DNA from: Exiguobacterium sp. s146
GTDB lineage: Bacteria; Bacillota; Bacilli; Exiguobacteriales; Exiguobacteriaceae
Length of the DNA: 64,000 bases
Assembly: GCF_018618415.1 (NCBI RefSeq)
Contig: NZ_JACSMA010000001.1
Span: 1,116,001-1,180,000 of the forward strand
Direction of reading: 5' to 3'
Shown: piece by piece, positions 1-7,685 of the stretch
Layout: each line of letters begins with the position of its first letter
Numbering within the stretch: the stretch's first letter is position 1
Notes under the pieces: model-generated
Seen by the model: the letters and a program-made list of their open reading frames with translations, nothing else
What the model was told of the DNA's origin: nothing
Database searches by the model: none
Position numbers and translations under genes: made by a program

Positions 1-2
1 TC

Positions 3-485
3 GTCGATACGGCGTCCGGGGAGCGGAGAATGCTCCGTAAAGAAGCCGCACAGGCGATCGAGAAATTGATGGCCGGTGCGAAAACGGCCGGAATCGATTT
101 GAAAGGGACGAGCGCGTTCCGTTCATACGACTATCAAGTCCAATTGTTTAACGCTTACGTCGCCAAAGACGGAAAAGAACAAGCGATGAAGTATTCGGCA
201 CCGCCGGGCCATTCTGAACATCAGACGGGACTCGCCATCGACGTCTCGAGCGCCTCGGTCGGGTATCAATTGACACAAAGCCTTGAGCAGACGAAAGAAG
301 GCAAGTGGTTGGCCGACAACGCCCATAAATATGGGTTCATCGTCCGCTATCAACGTGCCTACGAAGCGGAGACGGGTTATATGTTTGAACCGTGGCACTT
401 ACGCTACATCGGGGTGGAACATGCGACGAACGTTCACAAGACGAACGTCCCGTTCGAACGCTATCTCGAGCAATCCATGAATTAA
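3..485 (+). CDS. D-alanyl-D-alanine carboxypeptidase, VanY/M15B family (5' partial)
   Basis: The reading frame is already open at the window edge, so the true start lies upstream and only about 160 residues are seen. The peptidase M15B core is visible: the FRSYDYQ segment, the zinc-ligand stretch GHSEHQTGLAID (His and Asp ligands), and the C-terminal EPWHLRYIG, whose Glu and His complete the metal and catalytic site. The family trims the terminal D-Ala of peptidoglycan stem peptides outside the membrane, so a signal peptide or anchor is expected in the missing part. It ends 11 bp before plsY. The family call is firm; substrate detail is inferred. Confidence 0.88.
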   Translation, partial: VDTASGERRMLRKEAAQAIEKLMAGAKTAGIDLKGTSAFRSYDYQVQLFNAYVAKDGKEQAMKYSAPPGHSEHQTGLAIDVSSASVGYQLTQSLEQTKEGKWLADNAHKYGFIVRYQRAYEAETGYMFEPWHLRYIGVEHATNVHKTNVPFERYLEQSMN

Positions 486-496
486 GGGGAATCGCG

Positions 497-1114
497 ATGC
501 CTTATTTGACAGAAATCATCATGATCATCATCAGCTATCTACTCGGTTCAATCCCGTTCGCCCTCCTCGTCGGTAAGCTCGGCTATAAAGTCGATGTCCG
601 CGAGCACGGGAGCGGGAACTTGGGCACGACGAACACGTTTCGCGTGCTCGGGAAGAAAGCCGGTACGATCGTCCTGCTAGGCGATATGGGGAAAGGCTTG
701 GTCGCAGCGTTATTGCCGCTCCTATTCGGGAGCGAGATGAGCCTGCTCCTCGCCGGGATTCCGGCCATCATCGGCCACTCTTATCCCATCTTCGCCAAAT
801 TCAAGGGCGGAAAATCGGTGGCGACGAGCGCGGGCGTGCTGCTCGCGGCGTTCTCGTGGTTTTTCGTCGTCGTCGTCGGTACGTTTATCGTGACGCTGCT
901 CGTCTCAAAGATGGTGTCGCTCTCGTCGATGGCAGCCTCTGTCGTCGCACTCGTGACGGTCGTCGTCTATGGCCTCATGACGAAAGACTGGTTGCCGCTC
1001 ATCGTCATCGTCCCGCTCGCCTTGTTCATCATCATCAAGCACCGTTCGAACTGGGAACGCATCCGTGCGGGCACGGAACCGAAAGTGCCGCTGTTTCAAA
1101 AACGAAAAGGATAA
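497..1114 (+). CDS. plsY: glycerol-3-phosphate acyltransferase PlsY
   Basis: This membrane enzyme transfers the acyl group of acyl-phosphate to glycerol-3-phosphate, the first step of phospholipid synthesis in Gram-positives. The protein is 205 aa, the usual size, with several hydrophobic helices and the three PlsY motifs: GSIPFALLVGK near the N-terminus, HGSGNLGTTN, and GHSYPIFAKFKGGKSVAT. The ATG at 497 follows AAGGGG. A longer frame opens at 392 but overlaps the upstream peptidase and lacks homologous sequence, so the shorter start is preferred. Confidence 0.95.
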   Translation: MPYLTEIIMIIISYLLGSIPFALLVGKLGYKVDVREHGSGNLGTTNTFRVLGKKAGTIVLLGDMGKGLVAALLPLLFGSEMSLLLAGIPAIIGHSYPIFAKFKGGKSVATSAGVLLAAFSWFFVVVVGTFIVTLLVSKMVSLSSMAASVVALVTVVVYGLMTKDWLPLIVIVPLALFIIIKHRSNWERIRAGTEPKVPLFQKRKG

Positions 1115-1418
1115 CGACTGGACCGAACTGATTATCTCTCTGTATGGGAGTGTTGGTTTGGTCTATTTTTGTAGGAGGGACGCACATGTTAGATTGGATC
1201 GATCCGACCGATGCATTGACATATGTTTCGTGAGTTACAAAAAAAATTGAGTGGTGAATCACTCTTTACGAGATGATTGTTGTGGATTTCCGTTGATTTT
1301 TGACGATAATTACGAAAAAAGTGTTGGATTTGCCCGTTCTTTACTTTCTGTTTACGTTAAATTTACATCCGTTCGCTACACTGAAAAAGGAAGCGATATT
1401 TGCGGAGGAGGCAGGGAA
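1115..1418 (+). other. intergenic leader region with a 15-codon ORF
   Basis: About 300 bp without a long gene. At 1186-1233 there is a 15-codon frame (MLDWIDPTDALTYVS) behind a strong ribosome-binding site, TAGGAGGGA, seven bases before the ATG. A short hairpin GAGTG/CACTC with trailing T residues follows at about 1249-1268 and could be a weak terminator. Downstream is AT-rich DNA that should hold the promoter of the DeoR gene. No RNA family was recognised. Confidence 0.4.
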
Positions 1419-2189
1419 GTGTCTTTAATTGGAGAAGAACGTAAACAAAAGATTGTTGAATGGATAGAGCGGGAAGGCAAAGTGAAGACGAGCGAGTTGA
1501 TTGAACGGTTGAACGTCTCGGGGGAGTCGATTCGGCGCTACTTAGAAGAATTGGAGAAAGAACATCGCATTAAACGGGTGTATGGCGGAGCGGTGCTCCA
1601 TCAGAGCGTCTCGTTCCAGCCGATGATGATCTCGAATATGGATGGGATTCGCCGCATCGCCTATACGGCGTTCCAGCTCGTCGAGGATGACATGTTGCTC
1701 TATATCGGACACGGCGTCGCTCCGGAACAGGTCGCGGCCCGGCTTCGCGGACGGAATTTGACCGTCGTCACCCCGTCGCTCATGGTCGCCAAGGCGCTCT
1801 TCGAGCAACGAGCGAAGGGTGTATTCACGGGAGACATCCAATTGCTCGGCGGAACGATCGACCCGAAACACCTCGTCACCGTCGGCGAGCACGTCCTGCA
1901 GCAACTGAAGACGTACGTGTTCGATATGGCCATCTTGTCCGTCGAGGGGGTCGATGCCTCGCTTGGCTTGACGTGTGACGCCCATGGTCTCTCGACCGTG
2001 ACGCAGGCGGTCCTCGATCAAACCCGTCAATGTTACTTGCTCGCCGATCATACCCAGTTCAACCAACAAAAACGATACCGCGTCTCCGACTTTTCAAAAG
2101 TAACGACGGTCATCTCGGACTTCCCGGAACCGACGGATTGGAAACGCGTATTAGCGGAGCACGAGGTCGAATGGCGCTTCGCTCCATAA
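1419..2189 (+). CDS. DeoR/GlpR-family transcriptional regulator
   Basis: A 256-aa sugar-phosphate-responsive repressor. The N-terminal winged helix-turn-helix is clear (KVKTSELIERLNVSGESIRR, then a YGGAVL turn typical of the family), followed by a DeoR C-terminal sensor with the glycine-rich DMLLYIGHG segment and a final DHTQF motif. The GTG at 1419 is chosen because it lies just after TGCGGAGGAGG and gives the normal family N-terminus; the frame continues upstream to 1251 without homology. It is followed after 14 bp by cutC, probably one operon. The effector cannot be read from sequence. Confidence 0.85.
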   Translation: MSLIGEERKQKIVEWIEREGKVKTSELIERLNVSGESIRRYLEELEKEHRIKRVYGGAVLHQSVSFQPMMISNMDGIRRIAYTAFQLVEDDMLLYIGHGVAPEQVAARLRGRNLTVVTPSLMVAKALFEQRAKGVFTGDIQLLGGTIDPKHLVTVGEHVLQQLKTYVFDMAILSVEGVDASLGLTCDAHGLSTVTQAVLDQTRQCYLLADHTQFNQQKRYRVSDFSKVTTVISDFPEPTDWKRVLAEHEVEWRFAP

Positions 2190-2203
2190 GGAGGAGTGAT
2201 TTC

Positions 2204-2866
2204 ATGATTGAAGTGATTGTGACGACATTGAAAGAGGCCAGACTGGCCGAACGTTATGGGGCGGACCGCCTCGAACTGATTGCGGATATGCAGGCAGGAG
2301 GAACGACGCCGAGCTTTGGGACGATTCGAAACGTCTTGGAACACGCGACGATTCCCGTGCATGTCATGATTCGTCCCCATACGGATTCGTTCGTCTATGA
2401 CGCTGACGATGCCGAGACGATACTGGCGGATATCGGTCTGTGCCGTGAACTTGGGGCCGACGGGATTGTATTCGGTGCTTTGACGGCGGACGGGCGCATC
2501 GATGAGGCGCTACTCGGGGAAGTGATTAAACATAAGGGCGAGATGGCGCTTACGTTCCACCGGGCCATCGATGACGCAGCCGACTTGATGGACGCGATCA
2601 CGGTATTGAACGATTTCCCAGAAGTCGACCACGTCCTGACGTCCGGCGGACAAGCGACAGCGCTCGAAGGTTTAGAGCGATTGAGTGCGATGCATGAGGT
2701 GGCGGAGATGAACATCCTCCCGGGTGCCGGCATCACGGCCGACAATGTGGCAAATCTCATCGATCGGCTCGGTGTTGATTTCGTCCATGTCGGTGGCGGT
2801 GTGCGTACTGACGGCCGTTTGGATGAGCACAAGTTCAAGGCAATCAAGCAACAGATGGCACGCTAA
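2204..2866 (+). CDS. cutC: CutC family protein (copper homeostasis type)
   Basis: A 220-aa TIM-barrel protein of the CutC family, recognised by the N-terminal GADRLEL, QAGGTTPS, HVMIRPHTDSF and GAD-GIVFG segments and the C-terminal TSGGQATALEGLERL and NILPGAGI. The family was linked to copper tolerance in E. coli, but a catalytic role is not established. ATG 2204 follows AAGGAGGAG; the frame opening at 2030 overlaps the upstream gene and is rejected. Co-transcription with the DeoR regulator suggests a carbohydrate-related role rather than copper, which is inference. Confidence 0.88.
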   Translation: MIEVIVTTLKEARLAERYGADRLELIADMQAGGTTPSFGTIRNVLEHATIPVHVMIRPHTDSFVYDADDAETILADIGLCRELGADGIVFGALTADGRIDEALLGEVIKHKGEMALTFHRAIDDAADLMDAITVLNDFPEVDHVLTSGGQATALEGLERLSAMHEVAEMNILPGAGITADNVANLIDRLGVDFVHVGGGVRTDGRLDEHKFKAIKQQMAR

Positions 2867-2889
2867 AACAGTCGGCTGACTGTTTTTTT
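2865..2889 (+). terminator. intrinsic terminator after cutC
   Basis: A 7-bp stem AACAGTC/GACTGTT with a 4-base loop GGCT, followed by a run of T, directly after the cutC stop codon. Confidence 0.85.
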
Positions 2890-2924
2890 GCTATAATGAA
2901 GAAAACGATACTGTAGGTGAAGTC

Positions 2925-3575
2925 ATGCAATCATCAGTCTATAAACAATTTGCCCTCCGGATGTTGTCCGGTAACTGGGGTATCTCGCTTCTCGCGGTCG
3001 TGGCGACGATGCTCGTTCAGGCGGTCATCACGACGCAGCTCGATTTGGAATCGACGGATCCGAGCGTCCTGTTCGTGTCAATCGGTCTGCTGTACGCGGC
3101 AACCGTCTTGCTCGCGCCGCTCGAACTCGGTCGCAACTGGGTGTTCCTCGATATCGCCAAAGCGGAGAAGCCTTTGTTCGGGCTCTTGTTCGATGCGTTC
3201 GGTTCGCTCAAAGATTACGTTCGAGCGGTCACGTATTATGCCGTCTTTTACCTCGGGTTGAACGTGCTCATGCTGTTCTTCATCGTCCCGGGCGTCTGGT
3301 TCTATTTGACGTATCGCATGGTCCCGTTCGTGTTACGGGACCAACCGGAACTGTCCGCGTTTCAAGCGATGCGGGCAAGCCAGCGTCTCATGCGCGGCCA
3401 TAAACGGACGATGTTACGCTTGTATGCGAGTTTCATCGGCTGGTATGTGCTCGTCATGTTCACGGGGGGATTGGCCTATATTTTCGTGCAACCCTATATC
3501 AGTACGGCGCTCGCAGGATTATATCTCGAAATCAAGGCGCAGACAGATGCAAACGAACAACCGGTCGGCTTATGA
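2925..3575 (+). CDS. DUF975 family integral membrane protein
   Basis: A 216-aa protein with about five hydrophobic segments and the DUF975 signature near the C-terminus: SQRLMRGHKRTMLRLYASFIGWYVL. It also has the hydrophobic WFYLTYRMVPFVL stretch where members have a loop rich in aromatic residues. Function is unknown; members are predicted multi-pass membrane proteins. It stands alone between two terminators, with a TATAAT-like -10 at about 2892, so it is probably a single-gene unit. Its stop codon lies in the loop of the following terminator. Confidence 0.75.
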   Translation: MQSSVYKQFALRMLSGNWGISLLAVVATMLVQAVITTQLDLESTDPSVLFVSIGLLYAATVLLAPLELGRNWVFLDIAKAEKPLFGLLFDAFGSLKDYVRAVTYYAVFYLGLNVLMLFFIVPGVWFYLTYRMVPFVLRDQPELSAFQAMRASQRLMRGHKRTMLRLYASFIGWYVLVMFTGGLAYIFVQPYISTALAGLYLEIKAQTDANEQPVGL

Positions 3576-3590
3576 GCCGACCGGTTGTTT
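3556..3590. terminator. bidirectional terminator
   Basis: A perfect 14-bp stem, ACAACCGGTCGGCT pairing with AGCCGACCGGTTGT, loop TATG, with T-rich tails on both strands. It serves the DUF975 gene on the plus strand and the YdaT-like gene on the minus strand. Confidence 0.92.
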
Positions 3591-3824
3591 TTATGTGCCG
3601 TGCCGATCCGACTTTTTCGGGTCGGGGGCGGCGCTGAACTCAGCTTTCTCTTCTTTTGAGGCATTTTCATGCCACTTCTTCGCTTGTTCCGTGGCGATCG
3701 GAATCGCCTTTTGATCGGAGTATCCTTGGGCGAGCAAGGCGTTGGCGATATCGATGGCTTTCTTTTTGACGAGCGGGTCGAAGTTTTTCAGTGATTCTGG
3801 ATAGTCTTTCATGTTCCATGGCAT
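3591..3824 (-). CDS. YdaT-like small stress-type protein
   Basis: A 77-aa, highly charged protein starting MPWNMKDYPESLKNF and containing KKKAIDIANALL and AIPIATEQAKKW. These segments match what I recall of the N-terminal part of Bacillus YdaT-type general-stress proteins, which carry an additional DUF2188 region absent here. No enzyme motif is visible. It is a single gene on the minus strand ending in the shared terminator. The function is unknown; stress linkage is by family only. Confidence 0.6.
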   Translation of the reverse strand: MPWNMKDYPESLKNFDPLVKKKAIDIANALLAQGYSDQKAIPIATEQAKKWHENASKEEKAEFSAAPDPKKSDRHGT

Positions 3825-3870
3825 CTCTCATCGCTCCCTTCTGTACTACTAATTCCACGACCGGGACGAT

Positions 3871-4743
3871 TCAAACGTCCTGATGCATGTAGTATTCGAT
3901 GAGCGCCTGGGTCCCTTTCTCACCATAACCGTTCTCTTCGAGGATGGAGTAAAGTTTATACGCCAACTCAAGGCTCGGTAGTTTGATGTTCAACTGTTCG
4001 GCGCTCTCGAGGGCGAGTTTCATGTCCTTCAGGAAGTGTTTGATGAAGAAACCAGGGGCATAGTCCTCGACAATCATCCGGGGAACAAGGTTCTCGAGCG
4101 TCCAGCTACCGGCGGCGCCGCCCCGAATCGTCTGGCGTAATTGATCGGGATTGAGCCCGGCCCGTTTCGTGAAGGCGAGCATCTCGGCGTTGCCCATCAT
4201 GATACCAGCAATGGCGATTTGGTTGGCGAGCTTCCCATATTGTCCACTTCCAGCATAGCCCATCCGCTCAATCGATTGACCCATCGCCTCGAACAGCGGT
4301 CGCGCCTTCGTGAAGGCGTATTCGCCACCGCCGACGAGAATCGACAACGTGCCGTTCTTGGCCCCGACGTCACCACCCGTGACCGGAGCGTCGAGTGGGA
4401 GCAAGCTGCGATCGATGGCGGCCTCGGCGATTCGCTCGGCCAGGAGCGGTGAAGACGTCGTCATATCGATGACGAGCGTGCCCGGCTCGGCTGATTGTAA
4501 AATCATTCCGTCCCCGAAATAAAGGCTCTCGACGTCAGACGGGTAACCGACGATGGTGATGACGGCATCAGCGTGTTGACAGACGGCTTCGACCGAATCA
4601 CACCAACGAACACCTTCCGCCAATAAATCAGTAGCCTTCTCTTTTGTCCGTGTATACGCTTGGACTTCGAATCCCGCCTTCATCAAGTTTCTGACCATCG
4701 ATTGACCCATCACACCGAGTCCGATAAATCCGACTGTCTTCAT
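3871..4743 (-). CDS. 3-hydroxyisobutyrate dehydrogenase-family NAD(P)-dependent oxidoreductase
   Basis: A 290-aa beta-hydroxyacid dehydrogenase. The N-terminal Rossmann motif GFIGLGVMGQSM (residues 5-16), the substrate-binding DAPVTGGDVGAKNGTL (118-132) and the catalytic Lys171 in GKLANQ are all present. The family oxidises or reduces 3-hydroxy acids such as 3-hydroxyisobutyrate, tartronate semialdehyde or glyoxylate; the actual substrate is not clear. The start codon overlaps the stop of the upstream ABC exporter by 4 bp (ATGA), so the two are translationally coupled in one operon. Confidence 0.88.
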   Translation of the reverse strand: MKTVGFIGLGVMGQSMVRNLMKAGFEVQAYTRTKEKATDLLAEGVRWCDSVEAVCQHADAVITIVGYPSDVESLYFGDGMILQSAEPGTLVIDMTTSSPLLAERIAEAAIDRSLLPLDAPVTGGDVGAKNGTLSILVGGGEYAFTKARPLFEAMGQSIERMGYAGSGQYGKLANQIAIAGIMMGNAEMLAFTKRAGLNPDQLRQTIRGGAAGSWTLENLVPRMIVEDYAPGFFIKHFLKDMKLALESAEQLNIKLPSLELAYKLYSILEENGYGEKGTQALIEYYMHQDV

Positions 4744-6473
4744 AGTTGATTGCCTCCTAAAAGTTGTTGTTTCACGAGTCGTTCATAGAGCGCGTTGTCT
4801 CGAAGCAACTCTTGATGCGTCCCGAGCCCACTGATGCCGCCATCCTCGAGCACGACGATTTGGTCGGCATGTTGGACGGTCGAGAGGCGGTGGGCGATGA
4901 CGAGCGTCGTCCGTCCTGTCATGAGCCGGTCGAGCGCTTCCTGGACAACGCGCTCGGATTCCGAGTCAAGGCTTGACGTCGCCTCGTCGAGTAATAAGAT
5001 TTGCGGGTCACGTAACAGTGCACGGGCGATGGCGAGCCGTTGGCGCTGTCCGCCCGATAAGCGGACACCGCGCTCGCCGATCTCTGTGTCGAGCCCGTCC
5101 GCCATCGCCTCGATGAACGACCAGGCGTTGGCCATGTCACAGGCGTGACGAATCTCATCCTCGGTCGCGGTCCGGGTCAAGCCGTATAGGATATTTTGCC
5201 GCACCGTCCCGGATAGGACGGGCGAATCTTGGGCGACGTAGCCGATGACTTGTCGCCATTCGTTTCGGCCATACGTTGCGATGTTTTGGTCCCCGTAACG
5301 GATGAGACCGCTCGACGGGAGGTAGAACTGCTCGACGAGGGCGAACAGTGTCGTCTTGCCGGCACCGCTGCGTCCGACGATGGCCGTCGTGGCACCGAAC
5401 GGGACAGTGAGCGACACGTCGTCAATGACCGGTTGGTCGCCATAGCGGAACGTCAAGCCCTCAAACGAGAGTGACGACTGCCGAATCGTCGACGGGTCAT
5501 CCGTATACGGTTCTGGCTCGATGGCGAGCAGCTCGGAGATTCGTTCGGTCGCCCCGCGAGCTTTCTGAAGCCGGGTGATAAATTCCGTCATCGTGATGAG
5601 CGGCGTGATGATTTGGAACAAGTACAGCATGAACGCGAGCAATGAGCCGGTCGACAAGGCGCCGGTCGAGACCCGATAAGCCCCGAAGCCGAGAATAGCG
5701 ATGAGCATCGCGGTCAACGTGACGTTCAAGAGCGGAATCAAAATTGCCTGAATTCGTCCTTCACGCACACCGAGGCCGAAGAGACGCTCGATTCGGCGTT
5801 TTCCTTCTGCGACCTCGACGGATTCGGTCGCCTGTGATTTGACGAGCCGAATCTCTCCGAGCAATTCGGCGAAGAATCCCGACAAGTCGCCGAGCTCGTG
5901 TTGTGTCGCCTTGGCGATTTTGCGAAGTTTCCGTCCGAGCGGGATGACGATCAAGAGGGTCGTCGGCACAGAGAACAAGATGACGAGCGTCATCTGCCAG
6001 TCAAGCGTGAACAAGATTCCGACGGCGCCGATGACCGAGACGAACGACGTCAAGAGACGGACGCTCTGTTCGGACAAGAGTTGCTGTAACGTCGTCGTAT
6101 CGTTATTTAACCGCGAGACGAGATCGCCTGATTTGACGCTGTCATAGAACGGGATTGGCAGTGCGACGAGATGCTCCCATAATGTCGTCCGCAAATTGGC
6201 GACGACTCGTTGTCCGACGATATGTAACCAGTAAATCGAAATCGCGCTCGAGACGACTTGAATGAGGAATGCCGCCACGAAAATCGCGACGAGGCGGGCG
6301 TCGAGTGCGGCCTCGCTCCAATTGTCGACGACGCGTTGCAAGATGAGCGGGATGGCGAGTGACGCCATCGCTTGAAGCAATGAAATCAATACGGCACCGA
6401 TAAACAGACCTTTCGGTGGTCGAGCGACACGGAACAAGCGTAGAAATGCTTGCCATGTGGATGTGGACTCCAT
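4740..6473 (-). CDS. ABC multidrug exporter, fused permease and ATPase (BmrA/LmrA type)
   Basis: A 577-aa half-transporter: six transmembrane helices in roughly the first 310 residues, then a nucleotide-binding domain with Walker A GRSGAGKTT, signature LSGGQRQR, Walker B ILLLDEATS and the switch His in IAHRLST. It should work as a homodimer in the membrane, exporting drugs or lipids. The start at 6473 follows AAAGGGGGA; a frame opening 51 bases upstream has no ribosome-binding site. It is transcribed with the downstream dehydrogenase and diverges from sbcD. Confidence 0.9.
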   Translation of the reverse strand: MESTSTWQAFLRLFRVARPPKGLFIGAVLISLLQAMASLAIPLILQRVVDNWSEAALDARLVAIFVAAFLIQVVSSAISIYWLHIVGQRVVANLRTTLWEHLVALPIPFYDSVKSGDLVSRLNNDTTTLQQLLSEQSVRLLTSFVSVIGAVGILFTLDWQMTLVILFSVPTTLLIVIPLGRKLRKIAKATQHELGDLSGFFAELLGEIRLVKSQATESVEVAEGKRRIERLFGLGVREGRIQAILIPLLNVTLTAMLIAILGFGAYRVSTGALSTGSLLAFMLYLFQIITPLITMTEFITRLQKARGATERISELLAIEPEPYTDDPSTIRQSSLSFEGLTFRYGDQPVIDDVSLTVPFGATTAIVGRSGAGKTTLFALVEQFYLPSSGLIRYGDQNIATYGRNEWRQVIGYVAQDSPVLSGTVRQNILYGLTRTATEDEIRHACDMANAWSFIEAMADGLDTEIGERGVRLSGGQRQRLAIARALLRDPQILLLDEATSSLDSESERVVQEALDRLMTGRTTLVIAHRLSTVQHADQIVVLEDGGISGLGTHQELLRDNALYERLVKQQLLGGNQL

Positions 6474-6578
6474 GATTCGTCCCCCTTTCCTATTAACTTT
6501 CGCTGTTTCGAAAACAAGTGTCAAGACGTCGAATCGTACACCGGAATAATGCTAGAATGGAATCAGAGGTGAAGTCGC

Positions 6579-7685
6579 ATGAAATGGATACATACGGCCG
6601 ATTGGCATTTAGGTAAAATCGTCCATGGCCGCCATATGACAGAAGAACAACAAATTATTTTATTTGAGTCATTCTTACACATCGTCGACGAGGAGAAGCC
6701 GGATGCCATCGTCGTCGCCGGTGACTTATATGACCGGGCCGTGCCGCCCGTCGAGGCCGTCGACCTGCTCGATGAGATGTGGCGTGCGCTCGTCCTCGAG
6801 CGGGGCATCCCCGTGCTCGCCATCGCCGGCAATCACGATTCGGCCGAGCGGCTCCAATACAGCTCCAAACTGTTGACGAAAGTCGGGCTCCATATCGTCG
6901 GGAAGGTTGACCCAGGCGCAGGACCGATTGTCGTGAACGACATCCCGTTTTATTTGATGCCGTTCCTGGAGCCGGCGCGTATCCGCTATGCGTTCGGCGA
7001 CGAGTCGATTCGGACCCATCATGACGCGCTCGCCGCGGTCGTGGAATCTTACGGGACGATCGACCCGAAAGCCGTCGCTGTCGGACACAGTTTCGTCGCC
7101 GGCGGCCTCGAGACCGATTCCGAACGGCAACTGTCCGTCGGGACGGCCGGGCAAGTCGCGAAAGGGCTGTACGCCCCGTTCGGTTATACTGCGCTCGGAC
7201 ACCTGCATAACCGCGACGCCATCCGCGACGACCGCATCTCGTACAGCGGGTCGCTCATGAAATATTCGTTCTCCGAGGCGACCCATGTGAAATCGGTCGA
7301 CATCATCGAGTGGGACGGGGGATGGACACGCCGTCGGCGCCCGCTAACAGCTCGTCGAGACTTGCGCATCTTGACTGGGACGCTGAACGAGTTGCTCGAC
7401 CCGTCATTTTATCAAGACGAGGCCGTCGACGACTATTTGAAGATCGTCTTGACCGATGAGCGTGCGTTGTTCGACCCGATGGCGAAGTTACGGACCGTCT
7501 ATCCGAACATCTTGCATCTCGAACTGGAGTTGTTGCGGCGTCAAGACCAGACGTCTCGCTTCGAACGAGAAAAACTTGAGCGGCAATCGGTCGAGGACGT
7601 TTATATGGACTTTTTTAAAGCCGTCCATGGCCGCGATGCCGATGCGACGGTGCGACGTTTCTTAGAAGGGGAGGAATCGATTTGA
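6579..7685 (+). CDS. sbcD: exonuclease subunit SbcD
   Basis: A 368-aa Mre11-type metallophosphoesterase. The nuclease motifs are in order: HTADWHLGK, VVAGDLYDRAVPP, AIAGNHDS and ALGHLHNRD. With SbcC it forms the complex that opens hairpins and degrades protein-blocked DNA ends in the cytoplasm. ATG 6579 follows GAGGTGAAG. The gene overlaps sbcC by 4 bp (TTGA), so translation is coupled. Confidence 0.96.
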   Translation: MKWIHTADWHLGKIVHGRHMTEEQQIILFESFLHIVDEEKPDAIVVAGDLYDRAVPPVEAVDLLDEMWRALVLERGIPVLAIAGNHDSAERLQYSSKLLTKVGLHIVGKVDPGAGPIVVNDIPFYLMPFLEPARIRYAFGDESIRTHHDALAAVVESYGTIDPKAVAVGHSFVAGGLETDSERQLSVGTAGQVAKGLYAPFGYTALGHLHNRDAIRDDRISYSGSLMKYSFSEATHVKSVDIIEWDGGWTRRRRPLTARRDLRILTGTLNELLDPSFYQDEAVDDYLKIVLTDERALFDPMAKLRTVYPNILHLELELLRRQDQTSRFEREKLERQSVEDVYMDFFKAVHGRDADATVRRFLEGEESI

